A stretch of DNA of 64,000 nucleotides, from assembly GCF_032118995.1 (NCBI RefSeq), contig NC_092651.1, positions 26,706,349 to 26,770,348 of the forward strand, in the 5' to 3' direction. The position numbers were made by a program, and so were the translations under genes. How positions within the stretch are numbered: position 1 is the stretch's first letter; the number at the start of each line of letters is the position of its first letter. The notes under the pieces are model-generated. The model had not been told where the DNA came from. It saw only the letters and a list, made by a program, of their open reading frames with translations, and did no database searches. The stretch comes from Asterias amurensis (taxonomy: Eukaryota > Echinodermata > Asteroidea > Forcipulatida > Asteriidae). Of this stretch, positions 47,701-56,930 are shown piece after piece.

Positions 47701-50700
47701 ACTCAGCTTAAAACATGTTATATTTCAATTTGCAAAACATTTTTCAGTTAAACAATTTATTTTAAACTCTACATGGCAAGTAGATACACACATGGTGTTA
47801 CCGCAAATCAAATATATAATTTACTTCAGTAAATAACAATAATTTTAATAAAAACGTGTATTTGATAATGTTGCAAGAACTATCCAATATATGCCCCGAA
47901 AATTCTCTGATTTTTATGAGGAGAAATTTCATCGAATCAACAAGATTAAATTCACCCATTTGTTGCAACATGGTGCACTGCAATGTTTTGTATTATCATA
48001 AACACATGCAGGTAGGTTATTCTGTACACACCCAGCACTGAAGCAGAACCGAGTTTTAACTGACCACGCCTATGAATCATCCCATAGAAAAGCAACACTA
48101 GCCAGCAACCACCAGCAGGTGCATCCAAGCAAGTGGATCATTTGCATAATTAATTGTCTCCTCAATGTCTAGGTTGAGAGGGGATTTCCCCCATGAGTCA
48201 TGCTATAGGATAACAATGGTGCTTGGTTAGTTGACTCAAAAGTAAACATGTTAGGGTGTGGTTGTGTTTAGGTACACTGTAGTGGGCAACACTCTGTGTC
48301 TGGTGAGCAAAAGATGAGTGCTTGGACACAATGCCTCATTTGCTTAAGTTCCAGACGGACTTTCGGTTTTAAAAACTAAATTTGAATCTCACTATTAAGT
48401 AGGATTTGAATCTTTGCATAGTGGGATAATAAAACAGATGAGGTTTTGCGGTTGCATCATGTGTAAATCTCTTTTGAGTAAAGTGCTGTGGTGGTTGTTA
48501 ACCACTGGAACCACCACTACTCAAAAGCCAAAACAATTCTCCCAATTGAGTCACACTGTTTTTCAGTGTCGAGTCTCAAGATTCTTCTGCAATCCAACCA
48601 CTTGTGAGTTGTTTAAATGTTTTGAGTATAATAATTGTAGTGATGGAGTGAGGGTGGGTGGGGGGGGGGGGTCGAGATACTATGTAGAACCATCTTTTTG
48701 TAAGACTGAGTTCTAAAATAATCCTAACAATCCATGTCGGAGATGTCAAAGTTAGAAAAAAAGAACATTAATATTTAAAAGACTTTTGGAGTTTTTTGTG
48801 CTTGCACCTCAGAGAGAAGACTGACTCCCAACTAATAAATTCAATTCAACAGAGGGCGCTATTTCACTATCACAAGATGACAATATCAAACAAATAGTTA
48901 TGCTACATGTACGATATAAAGAACTGAGAAATGACTGCAGCCTTATTCGTGCTTGTAATACATACATGTTTGTCAGAATAGACTCTTCATTTTATCATGT
49001 CAAGTCAACAGAGGGCACTGTTTCACTGTCACAGCAACACAATATCACAGCAACCGGTAAATGCTCTAATATTTGCACTGAACCTTGAGGTGTTGACAGC
49101 ATCTTTTGTAAGGTCAAGAGAGGGAGCTATTGCAACTATTCTTGACAATTTAAAAATAAGTGGTACATTAAAATCAATTCAATTATTCATTAAAACTGTA
49201 TGGGAACTTCCTTTTGGACTTTTTGCTCACATAAAAACACAGTCACCATTTAAAAGACTAAGCAAGTAACTGTATCAGACAATATTCAAATCTAAAACTC
49301 GCAAATGGCTTATTCGGACTCGACGGAAACAAATTAAAAGGATTTTATCTGACATACCTCTTCTGACTTTGATGAGACGCCATCGAGAAAGTAAAGACAG
49401 CTTGAGGAGGTGCAGATACTCTCCTCTCTGTCTTCTGTTTGTCTTCATTGATGTAGCACCTGTCATCTTTATACTGCACCTTGGCGATTGGCTTGAGTTG
49501 AGCCTCTTTCACCTGAAGGGGTATCGATGAGGAAGAGTTGTTAGTTAAAGGCACAAGACACTATAGGTTATTACTCAACATAATTATTAGCATTCAAACT
49601 AACTAAGTAACAAGCAATAGACGATGTGACCTCTAACGTCACTCGAAAACCATAACCTGGTTCGCGCGCATACCGCCGGGCAAAACCTTTGTGTTTTGGC
49701 AACCAGCTTGAAAGTGTATGCAATCTTACCAGGACTACGCGTCTTTTTGCCTGGCAAAACATGACATATACAGTGTTTTGTCAACAGAGGGCGGTTTGTA
49801 TGTAAACATGGGTCACATCTTCTGTAGAGAGCTGTTGATAGTATAAAACATTGTGAGAAACAGCTCCCTCTGAAGTAACATAGCTTTTCAGATAAAAGGT
49901 AATTTTCACTCAAATAATAAAATTTTTAAGCATTTTTTAGGCATCTGAAAGCACACAAAATTGTGCAACTAGGGTGTTTTTTTTTTTCATTATTCTCTTG
50001 CAACTTAGATGACAATTTGAGCCCACATTTTCACAGGTTTGTTATTTGATGCATATGTTCCGATACACCAAGTGAGAAGACTGCCAGGGTGGATTTTACT
50101 AAGAGTTAAGACTAGTCTTATCTCGAGTTAGGACGAGTTACTCTTCCTAACTTAGGACTGTATATTTTTTATTATCTCCTAGGACAAGTCCTAAGTTAGA
50201 ACTAGTCCTAACTCTTTGTGAAATCGACCCCCTGTACCTTTAAAAATGTAGGTCAGGAAAGGGAGATTAGAGAATGCATTTAGTCCAAATTGACTTTGCA
50301 TCTCGCAACTAACTTTGTAAAAACTACGCTCAAAAACTAACATACTCTGAAAAGGTACCTAGTTTGTATATATGGGAACATTTGTGTAAAATAAGGACTT
50401 TGCAGCCAACATCCATGTTTAAATGTTAGTGTTAGTTCATGACCACACATGCAAGCACTTATCTAAGGTTTTTATCACAAACTGTTAAAATAAACCGTTA
50501 GTGTTAACTCTTAAGGGACCATTCATTTCTGCATTTCAATAACCATACTACCAGGCGTTAATAATCTTGTTTTTTGAAACTTTTAAATATTTCCTTCTTC
50601 ACGATAAAATTGAATCTGAAAAAGGCTTCTTAGGTCATGAAGCTTTTCTCAGGCATCTGAAAGTACACAGTTTTATGCAACAAGGGATTTTTCTTTCAGT

Positions 50701-53700
50701 ATTTTCACAAAGTTTTTATAGGTATTTTGCATGTGTAGAATACACTATGTAAGTGCGAACTGGTCTATGACAGCTAATAATATGACAGAACTTTTCTTTT
50801 GTTCTTATATATGTTAGTGGGGGGGGGGGGGGTCATTAACATCAGTTCAGTTTTTTTTTGTAACAGTTATTCAGCACGTTTGCACATTTATTTATAGCAG
50901 ATCCTTGACTATTTTTTAGCCAATTTGTTTACACTCAGCCAACGAGAAAGATAACCCCCCATTCAAGTTTAGAGTTTCAAAACAAATCTGGCCGAAAAAT
51001 AGCATGCCTAAGAAAAGAAATGGGTGCAACTATACACAAACCAAGCATTGATTTCACCAGGAATTACAAAAAACGGGGACGTCTGAAAAGCTTTCCAGTA
51101 TCAAACCAAAAAGAGTACATGCACTCAACTAAACAATTTTCATGCACTCTGAAAGGGAAATGGCGGGGTAGGTACATGTAACTATAAAAGAGATGCAGTT
51201 AGCTTTATGGAATTAGGTACTTTTGTAGAACACACAATACAATGTCCACAGATTTACATTCAACTTAAAGGGTTTGAAGATAATGATGGTAGAAAGCTTC
51301 CCTTAAAATAGTAATTCCTGAGAGGTTGTACATGTAGCTTTTGAGAAATGAGATAAAACCATGTCACGAAAATAGTTTTTGTCTCAGGAGACAAACATTA
51401 TTTTAGCATGTACAACGTACTTACCAGTACTGGTATTTAAATAATATTTTAAGAGAAGCTTTCTTCCATCATTATCTTTAAACTGTGTAACTTTAATGTA
51501 CATCTGTGGACATTGTGTTTCGTGTCCAATAAAAAGTACACACACCCTTTAAAGAAAGCCAGATTAAAGCAAAGTTATCATTGTTTCATCAAATCAAATT
51601 CTTTCTCACAACAAACATTCAAGTTAAAATCTTTAGCAGAAACATCAGGGCCCAATTTCATAGAGCTGCTCAACAACCTAATATTGCTTTTAGAAAATTG
51701 CTCAGCAGAAATAAGCAGGACACCAGCCACACATGGCCAATGTGGATTGGTGTTTTGGCTGGTGACCTTATTCTAGAAAGCAGAATTGTTGTTGTGCTTG
51801 GCTCGTTTTTATGCTGAAGCAGCCCTCTGTAGTTGGGCCCTGGACATTTGGGGTACAACATCCCTGGATTCAAGATTTTTTATTTTTTTTTTTTTTTTCG
51901 TTTTTGATCAGATGTTGTCTTCTTTAATTTGGTTTAAAGGGAAGGTACACGTTTGGCAATTACTCAAAACAAATATTAACTTGCAACTGACTTGATGAGC
52001 ATTTGAGAGCTGTTGATAGTATAAAACAATGTGGGAAACGACTCCCTCTGAAGTATCATAGTTTTTTTCTTGTTATTTTATGCTTATGATGGGTCACACC
52101 AAGTGAGAACACTGGTCTTTGACAATTACCAAACGTGTACAGTGCCTTCAATCTGGTTTAATTTAGTTGCAAGCAAATAAAAAGTGCAGAAAAATAATCC
52201 AACAGCAAGCAAACCACAAACACCTTGTAAGATGAAACTGGAGATTTGTAAGTCACCTGCTTAGGGGGCAACTGGGGCGGCTCGTCCGCGTCGAACTTGG
52301 CCTGAGTCCTGTCAACAGAGGGTGCTATTTTGGTTGGGTATTGCTGCCCAATGTCTTTGGAATTCCTGTGTTGCCTCATTGCAGGTAAAGTGGCAGAAGT
52401 GGAATGAGAGAACTGTCTGGCGTGGGTAGCAGTGAATGTCTCAGTACGTGAGATTCCCTTCTTGGAGTCCTCTTTAAAGCGATCCCGAACATCAGGATTC
52501 CTCCTGCTGGCTTGACTCATAGATGATGACCGACCAATTTTGACTGGCTTCTTAGCTGGTCTGTAGTCATCCATGGACTCGTGACTCCTCTGCCAGGACT
52601 TATCTCGTGCTCTATCGACGGGTGAGGTTCTTTCATTCTGATAAGGGTTATCAGGTACCGATTGTCTCTGCTGGATACGCTGTTTGGGGTCTCCACCTGG
52701 CGGAGAGGTCTTCGGGGATTGAGGCCCCCACATTGAGGCTTCCACAGGAGACACAATTCCTGAATCCACGTGGGTATGATGAGAAGCTTGGCTGGACATG
52801 GAAGAATCCCTTGAATGATTGTTGAAGCTGGGGTCCCGTTTCTTGTATATCGAGGCAGTTGATGAGTACACAGATTCACTCATGGAGGAATAGCCAGATA
52901 AACCCCCCTGCTGAGAACCAAAACTACTCCCATCAGATCGAGAAGGCCCTTTCCGAGACTGAACAAAATCAAACAGGGCATCTTTTATAATTTTTTTGTC
53001 CTCCAGATCTGATCCTCTGTGAGATTTCCGTATAGCACCACTGGGGTCAGAATATTTATGCCGCTGTTCGCCTACAGACCCTTTACGATGCCGCTCCGAA
53101 TCTGATTTGGATTTTTGATGTTGGCTGGGGAAGTCCATGTTCTCAGGAAAGTACCTCAAGTCTGACGAGGATTTGCGGGGTGGCAAGTCCAAACTCTTAG
53201 GATCTGAAGTGCTACGTCTATTATCTTTGACACTGTTTCTTGCCCCACTAACGCTGCTCGGTCTACGATCTGGTTCAGTACGTGATCGGATACTCGATCC
53301 TGATTCTGACGATTCACCACCCAGCTCCTCATCAATACGACTAAACCGGGGTTCTGACGGACCCACGTGGCTCGGGTAGAAAACACCACTGTAAGAATGA
53401 CTTCTGCCATGGGAAGAAGAACCCTCCGAGGTTGGCTCCTCAGCCGATTCAGACTTCCAAGGGGGGAAACTTGAATGAGGGGTGACTTGAGGTCCTGTCA
53501 TTCTGGAATCTAAATCCAGAGAGGAGCTGTGATAATGACCACTTGATGATTTGGCTTGAGACTTGTTTTGAAAGAAGGCGTCCCGGGCTTCCTTGGAGCT
53601 CTGTTTACCTGGTCCCAACAACGGTTGCGACCTAGAAAGCTGTGATTGGGCCGACGATAAGTTCCCTCTAAAGTACTGTCCTTTACTGTCACTCGTTTGA

Positions 53701-55884
53701 GACCTGTCTATCTTAATCTCAACTTTTGTTTCATGCTTTCTGGTTGAATTGCTGACCGGATCACCGTTCACAGACCTGTCTCTTTGGAGCTGAGAGAGAA
53801 TCGATGTGCCAGAATGTTCCATGTTGTCCAACTTACTCCAGTCGTCTGATGAAAAAGTCTCAGACACACTTTGTACATTGTTGGGAGATTCCTGTTGGCT
53901 GCGAAAGGGATTATCGGACTCCATTTCGTAGCCGCTGTCCCTACCCTCGGTTTTCAAGAATGTAATTTCTTTCGGTTGGCCGTCAACTAAGGCTTGTGCC
54001 GGGGCTGGTTCGACTGCTTCCATCATGAGCGGACTTATAGGTGACCGTATTCCGGGAGTGTTTTCACGAATAAGTTTTTCATTTATGGGACTCTTTTTAG
54101 GGACATTCGTGTCCTGTGGATCATGATATTTGTCAATCCAAGTAGGGTCTACAGTCAAGACAATCTTTTGCCATAGTTCGTCTTGAGTGTCAAGAGGTTT
54201 CTTGGTAGAGAAATCAATCGGATTTCTCCAGGGGCGGTCAATGGTACTCCCAATTTCGCTATTGATCCTGTTATGTTCCTCTTCGTCCGACGATAACCGA
54301 CTTGTTGGCGATTTCACCCGCTGACTGCTGGAGTGGGAATCCAGAGAGGAGATTGACGTTCTCATTCCTTTCTCGTTTGAGGAGACGTAATTAGGTAAAG
54401 TTTGGGACTGTGGGTTGTTGTACCCGCTGTGGTTCACGGTGACGTGTGATTGATGAGTTGGAGAGTCTGACCCTGTGGATGACTCGTCTGGATTCACACC
54501 AACCAAGAGCTCCTGGTGATCAGATACAGTCCCTAAGTACGACTCAAATGCTTTCACCAGAGGATCCGACTCTTCTGTAATTCTGTCTATAGTGTCTTTA
54601 GTTGGCGGCGATCCTCCTTGTGGATAATCATAGCTCGTTTGTGAACTCCGGATATCCTGCGCATATGAACTTGAGAACCAAGAGCTGGTGTCTGTGTCGG
54701 TCCCATCTGTACCATCGTCAACGTAGCATACTTCGGCAGTGAACAATGACTGACGCTGGCTGGGAATTTTGTTGCTCATTCCTGGAAAGGTTACAGAACC
54801 ATCTCTGTTTCCAGGTTGCTGCGACGAGTACAAAGGAGCAGCAGTGGAACTCAGAACCGGCTTACTCTCGTATGAGTAGGGTTCTGAGTCACCGCTTATT
54901 GAGTTACCTTTACTGTGCATCGAGCGACCCTGGTCTTGCTTAGAAGGAAGCTTGACAGGGGGTATATCTGTCGGTGAAATGACCGAGTTGGGAGTGCAGT
55001 TATTGTCATTGCGTCTGGATTCCTGTGTATTGGTTTGTACTGGCCACGACGAGGACTTCATGTGTTCACCGATCTGGTGAGCTTTATTCCGCGAGTCACC
55101 ACGCCGAGGTGGCCTGGGAGGCTCTCGTCCACTTGGGGTTGGGGATGGCGTCACTCTCGGTACAGCATGGTACATATTCCCCGATGTTGGTGACATGCGT
55201 CTTTGTTTAAAGGACTGTGTATTCTCATCCCAGTACTTGCTGCCGGTGTGTATATCGGCTGAGCTTGCATACTGCCTTTGTGGCATCTGTACTGTTGAGT
55301 AACTTACTACTTGGGAGGTGCTATACGTCTGTTGCTGAGACTCGGGTCGTGTTTGCGCATCGGGCACTCTGCCGATGAACGCTTGCTGCTGCGCACTCTG
55401 CAACTGCGTTGCTGTGGCGACTTTAGGGTAAGTCTCCGCCGGTTGCAACTCCACATTCCCGAAATTGGGATTGTTGGCGAAAAGCATTCCCTTCTTTTCG
55501 TTGACAAAGTACAGATCTTTGTCCTTTCCTGCTGTGCTCAGTTCTCTAGTACTGGAAGAGATGTATTCAGACACCCGTCGCTTGACAAAGCCTTGACCTA
55601 TATCGTTCTCATTGTTAGATCTTTGCAAGTTCACCATGGACTGAGTGTTGTTTTGCCTCATTGTTCTGGCATGGAATGTTTTCATAATGGTAAGGTTTTC
55701 CATTGTTTCCATTGGCGGAGACGATTGGGCAGTCCGCTGTGGAAGTTGTCGAGGGGATGTGAACCCTGTTGTGCTGTTTGCCGGCTGCTGAGCTACTGGA
55801 ATGGAGGATGTTCTAACCATTGGGTTTTCCCTCGTCTGACTTGGGTCTGGATTATGCCAAGATTTGGGTCTGGATTGAGTCGAT
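20462..55884 (-). CDS. shroom: Shroom-family protein, eight exons (5' end missing)
   Basis: Shroom proteins bind F-actin and, through the C-terminal ASD2 domain, Rho kinase (ROCK), driving apical actomyosin constriction at epithelial junctions. The exons, 5' to 3' on the minus strand, are 55884-52224 (or -52257), 49512-49358, 43949-43686, 25222-24563, 24113-23960, 22447-22350, 21364-21190 and 20761-20462. All GT-AG junctions agree in phase and give about 1,820 codons ending at TGA. Diagnostic ASD2 sequence is DKYLMYVGDADRVTKLLLSL and SRRLTKVNSVLVSLEG, followed by the coiled coil to LGEEQLQALKDSM; these match vertebrate Shroom ASD2 (DKYxMFIGDLDKVxNLLLSLSGRL). The central region is Ser/Pro-rich and looks disordered. 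The N-terminal PDZ domain was not found and may lie beyond 64 kb. The largest intron (25223-43685) is 18.5 kb. Which Shroom paralogue it is cannot be told; invertebrates usually have one. Confidence 0.93.
21190..21364 (-). CDS. shroom: Shroom ASD2 exon 2 (core Rho-kinase-binding helix)
   Basis: The acceptor is TTGTTCTACAG|ACAAG and the donor GAACAAAAG|GTATGG, 175 nt. It encodes QVTDNVKKSCKASSLDKYLM, YVGDADRVTKLLLSLSRRL and TKVNSVLVSLEGNDDEEQK. This is the most diagnostic Shroom segment: DKYxMxxGDxDxVxxLLLSLSxRL is conserved across the family. Confidence 0.96.
21432..21620 (+). repeat. tRNA-derived SINE in Shroom intron
   Basis: GGCTCAGTGGTTTCTTTCCC resembles an A-box region and CTGGTTTGAATCCCATCC a B-box, about 45 bp apart, followed by a body (GTGGGTGTTCCCTATTTGGG) of non-tRNA origin. 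It is antisense to Shroom. Confidence 0.55.
22157..22227. repeat. Palindrome, about 71 bp
   Basis: GAGTGACCAGAAGAG...GGCCTATTTCC pairs with GGAAATAGGTC...CTCTTCTGGTCACTC around a CTCGGCATTCGGCCTCA centre. Likely a small fold-back element in a Shroom intron. Confidence 0.75.
22350..22447 (-). CDS. shroom: Shroom ASD2 exon 1
   Basis: The acceptor is TTTTTGATTGTAG|GAGGAA and the donor TTAGGCAG|GTTAGTG, 98 nt. It encodes EELIGRIDRKVSELSKEKFE and LQEEINTLEDLGR, a heptad-like helix equivalent to the ELIGSLTHKLETLQE region at the start of vertebrate Shroom ASD2. Confidence 0.92.
22451..23959. other. Shroom intron between the last two upstream ASD2 exons
   Basis: Non-coding. It holds a degraded D-type fold-back (about 23226-23400: TTTATAGAGCTGCTCAAGCA, then GGATGCCAGTCACGAATTGC) and a complete family A copy (23551-23926). 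A GA-rich G-run lies at 22901-22913. The remainder shows nothing I recognise. Confidence 0.45.
23551..23926. mobile_element. Fold-back MITE, family A (full length)
   Basis: TTAAAGACACTGGACACTAT at the left and AATAGCGTCCAGTGCCTTTAA at the right, about 376 bp; the arms meet near 23755 (TCTAATTCTGAGGTCTC). It sits 34 bp downstream of the Shroom 24113-23960 exon donor. Confidence 0.85.
23960..24113 (-). CDS. shroom: Shroom exon (SECDVKSLTHALSSSLYLQI...)
   Basis: The acceptor is TTTTGTCTACAG|GTCAGA and the donor AAAACTAAG|GTAGGT, 154 nt. It encodes SECDVKSLTHALSSSLYLQI, then SPAKALLLTRAKGM and SAELRKTK, entering the ASD2 coiled coil. It is called from splice sites and phase as well as position between two clear Shroom exons; the residues themselves are less conserved. 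Confidence 0.82.
24563..25222 (-). CDS. shroom: Shroom exon: linker leading into ASD2
   Basis: The acceptor is CTTTTAAATCTCCAG|GAATG and the donor CCGAAGAG|GTAAGG, 660 nt. It begins NVVSTQAAISFPPRGKQDNL, contains acidic DLDFDDEEGPIEVVE, and near the end PEELVDWVLHSLIPQDSSLR, a helical segment like the one that precedes ASD2 in vertebrate Shrooms. The phase (one base in, two out) agrees with both neighbours. Confidence 0.9.
26187..26214 (+). repeat. Poly(C) tract, 28 nt
   Basis: The longest homopolymer C run in the window, following GTAAA and followed by GACGGTCG. On the transcribed (minus) strand it is a 28-nt G run. Confidence 0.9.
26271..26450 (+). mobile_element. Fold-back MITE family A, single arm
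   Basis: GAAGGCAGTGGACACTATTG leads through GGAGAGGTTGATAGTATAAA, GGCTCCCTCTGAACATGTAG and GAGAAAGAAGTAATATTCCA, then breaks off into unrelated sequence. The right arm is absent. Confidence 0.75.
27005..27385 (+). repeat. Tandem duplication, two units of about 190 bp
   Basis: GATTAAGATCATCAAAAT...CCTTTATTGCTCACTAGAGT...AATCATTACACACTCC...GAGT.CAAGATATGC recurs 191 bp later with about 10-15% differences. Each unit ends in GGTTTTCTAAT or TTTTCTAATGTTAT-type sequence. It is a local duplication, not seen elsewhere in the window. Confidence 0.8.
30235..30570. repeat. Degenerate tandem repeat carrying tRNA B-box-like motifs
   Basis: Three to four units of about 90 bp, each with TCATAATTTA.CT..GA.A.TT..., GG.TTTGAACC.AAGACC and TAC.T.CA. 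The complement of GGATTTGAACC is GGTTCAAATCC, a good tRNA B-box, so each unit carries one on the minus strand. A 15-nt G run closes the third unit (30530-30544). Confidence 0.65.
33860..34236. mobile_element. Fold-back MITE, family A (full length, diverged)
   Basis: TTAAAGGCACTGGATACAAT at the left and ACAAATAGTGTCCAATGCAT at the right; internal GAGACATTACATCTTTCTCA and GGGAGCTGTTTCTCGCATG match other copies. It forms a pair with 34489-34868. Confidence 0.8.
34489..34868. mobile_element. Fold-back MITE, family A (full length)
   Basis: TTTAAAGGCTGTGGACACGA at the left and CCAATAGTGTCCACTGCCTT at the right, about 380 bp. The arms meet in AGACCTCTAAATCTGAGGTCTC near 34686. It lies only about 250 bp from the previous copy. 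Confidence 0.85.
36230..36471. mobile_element. Fold-back MITE, family D (best preserved)
   Basis: GGCCCAATTTCATAGAGCTG at the left pairs with CAGCTCTATGAAATTGGGCC at the right. Long inner arms include TTGCTCAGCATGAAATTTCT / AGAAATTTCATGCTAAGCAA and AACAGGGTTACCAACCAAAT / ATTTGGTTGGTAATCCTGTT. About 242 bp. Confidence 0.9.
37600..38710. promoter_or_regulatory. Possible internal regulatory/promoter region (weak)
   Basis: This repeat-poor stretch of more balanced composition contains an ETS-type site TTCCGGAAGTGAAA near 37655 and, on the minus strand, a 5'-leader-like segment at 38710-38490. That segment has an ATG (ATGAGGGTCAAGACATTG) and a possible donor (CTACCTCAG|GTATGG). It could be a start for a short Shroom isoform containing only the ASD2 part, as internal promoters are known for some Shroom genes. 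This is inference from a few motifs. Confidence 0.2.
39695..39992. mobile_element. Fold-back MITE with 'ctagagggcgcactgg' ends
   Basis: CCATAGAGTTATGTATAAGA + ACTAGAGGGCGCACTGG at the left is mirrored by CCAGTGCGCCCTCTAGTTCT + TTATAACTCTATGG at the right, about 298 bp. The interior is GC-rich, with two AAAATGGCCGC boxes in direct orientation. ACTAGAGGGCGC resembles part of the CTCF core. Confidence 0.8.
42136..42245 (+). mobile_element. Fold-back MITE family D, single arm
   Basis: GGGCCCATTTTCCTAGAGCT through TTTGCTAAGCATGAAATTTT and ACCAACCAAATTTCCACATG to GATTTTCAGGATAAGCAAAC, identical in order to the left arm at 36230-36330. The right arm is missing. Confidence 0.75.
43686..43949 (-). 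CDS. shroom: Shroom proline-rich exon (two LPPPP motifs)
   Basis: The acceptor is TTTTTTACAG|ATATAC and the donor CAACG|GTAAGTC, 264 nt. It encodes Ser/Thr-Pro-rich sequence with FDLPPPPTPPANL and GDLPPPPPEVL, then an acidic end (EEREVVEEPVTQR). LPPPP cores resemble EVH1-domain ligands of the Ena/VASP type ([FWYL]PxxP); vertebrate Shroom3 also carries an EVH1-binding proline motif. Binding here is inferred. Confidence 0.88.
43950..49357. other. 5.4 kb Shroom intron
   Basis: Non-coding. It contains a 17-nt C run (46599-46615), a partial copy of the 12774-12891 flank (46695-46745), a GCGCGGCGGCGC patch near 45215, a G run at 48661-48671, and a block ACACATGGTGTTACCGCAAA (47790) that is also found near 43344 outside this intron. 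Two GAGGGCGCT-type motifs (48853, 49012) sit near its 5' end. Nothing else recognised. Confidence 0.45.
49358..49512 (-). CDS. shroom: Shroom exon (VKEAQLKPIAKVQYKDD...)
   Basis: The acceptor is ATCGATACCCCTTCAG|GTGAAA and the donor CAGAAGAG|GTATGTC. It is 155 nt, entering in phase 0 and leaving two bases. It encodes VKEAQLKPIAKVQYKDDRCY, then INEDKQKTERRVSAPPQAVF. No domain is named; it links the disordered region to the proline-rich exon. A nested transposon cluster begins about 35 bp upstream of it. Confidence 0.85.
49546..50240. mobile_element. Nested fold-back elements (family A split by two insertions)
   Basis: A family A copy starts TTAAAGGCACAAGACACTAT at 49546 and is interrupted near 49618. 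The interrupting block (about 49618-49820) has ends GATGTGACC / GGGTCACATC. Family A then resumes with AGAGCTGTTGATAGTATAAA and runs to GATACACCAAGTGAGAAGAC, where a third element enters at 50086-50233 with ends GGGTGGATTTTACTAAGAGT / ACTCTTTGTGAAATCGACCC. The final CCTTTAA of family A follows at about 50240. Confidence 0.7.
50086..50233. mobile_element. Short fold-back with ACTAGTCCTAA arms
   Basis: Repeated GACTAGTC, CTAACTTAGGAC and CTCGAGTTAGGACGAG half-sites form nested palindromes between GGGTGGATTTTAC and GTGAAATCGACCCC. A sister copy is at 58393-58542. About 148 bp, no coding capacity. Confidence 0.8.
51210..51553. mobile_element. Fold-back MITE, family C
   Basis: GAATTAGGTACTTTTGTAGA...CAATGTCCACAGATTTACAT at the left is mirrored by ATGTACATCTGTGGACATTG...CACCCTTTAAAG at the right. 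The inner arms (GATAATGATGGTAGAAAGCT / AGAAGCTTTCTTCCATCATT) match the 11225-11588 copy. Confidence 0.75.
51650..51842. mobile_element. Fold-back MITE, family D variant
   Basis: AGGGCCCAATTTCATAGAGC at the left and CAGCCCTCTGTAGTTGGGCCC at the right. The core ACCAGCCACACATGGCCAAT / TTGGCTGGTGACCTTATTCT differs from the main D family but resembles the degraded copy at 23226-23400. Confidence 0.7.
51934..52152. mobile_element. Short family A-like fold-back
   Basis: TTTAAAGGGAAGGTACACGT...GGCAATTACTC at the left and GACAATTACCAAACGTGTAC...AGTGCCTTCAA at the right, with the family A signature AGCTGTTGATAGTATAAAAC + TCCCTCTGAAGTATCATAG inside. It ends about 70 bp from the Shroom giant-exon donor. 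Confidence 0.7.
52224..55884 (-). CDS. shroom: Shroom giant central exon
   Basis: About 1,220 codons without a stop. The acceptor is TTTCTTTGACTGCAG|ATCGAC and the first residues read STQSRPKSWHNPDPSQTREN, reminiscent of the (K/R)-x-SWH motif that follows the PDZ domain in other Shrooms. The rest is low-complexity: rich in Ser, Pro, Gln, Asn and charged residues, with a proline/arginine SH3-type stretch (GREPPRPPRRGDSRNK), DLPPRKSSSDLRYFPE, repeated SRTETFT/STSATLPA serine tracts and PQLPPKQ near the end. F-actin binding (ASD1) would be expected here, but I cannot delimit it. Two phase-0 donors compete at the 3' end: CAG|GTGACT (exon to 52257) and AAG|GTGTTT (exon to 52224), 33 nt apart, so two isoforms differing by 11 residues are possible. 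Confidence 0.92.
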
Positions 55885-56139
55885 CTGCAGTCAAAGAAAC
55901 AAAAATGGACACAAAAATGTTATCAGTCTTTGTTGAAAGTGTTATCACATTGGTAAAATTGAACAAAGGGGAAAAGGATGTTTACAAATGTTTATGGTTT
56001 AAAAAAATGTTTTTGTTGTGTACATGATATCAATTTTGTGTATACTATAATACAAAAGGTTGAGTGTGTTGGGACAGTGGGAAGCAAAGTTTTCATTCTT
56101 TAGGTTTTTGAGAACAAATGCAGTGTGACGCACCGTGCA

Positions 56140-56540
56140 TTTAAAGGAACACTTGCCTTGGATCGGACGAGTTGGTCTATAAAAAGTGTTTGAAACCGTT
56201 TGTTAAGAAATGTATATGGTTGGAAAGATGTTTTAAAAGTGGAATATAATGATCCACACAAGTATCACTCAAAATTGCACGGTTTTCCTTTTTTATGTCG
56301 CAGACAAACACGGTCGGCCATTTATTACTCCCAAATGGCCCCCCTAATTACTCCCATAAATGGCCGACCGTGTTTGTCGACGAGGTAAAAGGAAAACCAC
56401 GCAATTTCAAGTCATGTTTGTGTAGATCATTGTATTCTACTTTTACAACATCTTTCTACCCATATGCATTTCATAACAAACAGTTTCAAACGCTTTTCAA
56501 AGACCAACTCGACCGATCCAAGGCAACGTGTTTCTTAAAT
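56140..56540. mobile_element. Fold-back MITE of about 400 bp with TTTAAAGGAACAC ends
   Basis: TTTAAAGGAACACTTGCCTT + GGATCGG at the left is mirrored by CCGATCCAAGGCAACGTGTT + TCTTAAA at the right. The centre is AAACACGGTCGGCCATTTAT / ATAAATGGCCGACCGTGTTT. Arms pair over nearly the whole length, so it can form one long hairpin. Confidence 0.88.
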
Positions 56541-56930
56541 GTTGACAGTATAAATGTTCATGTTGAAGTAGGGCAAACCAACAATTTCACAATAACCACA
56601 ACACTGCAGTCCCACCTTCACAGTATAAATATCTTCATAGTCTACACTTTGTTTCCTTTGCACACATGCGCAGCCATTAATTGTTTGATCAAACAAAACT
56701 TTCTTCATCTACGTTTCAACACGAGTTCAGTTTTGATTGAAGAAGCATCAATCCGACTGGGCACTTTCCTACCACTAGAGGGCCACAATGCCCAAAGGAA
56801 TTGTGAAGATTCAAGCAACAAACTAGACTGAGATCAATCTCACCAATGAATGAAGAATTGACCACAATGTGCAGATAATTTCATGCGACAAAACTTGCTA
56901 TTTAACATCAGACACTGGGTTCGTTCTTAC

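Noticed and set aside
55311..56027. 238-codon plus-strand open frame
   Set aside because: It is antisense to the 5' end of the Shroom giant exon; its openness reflects the codon bias of the real minus-strand gene.
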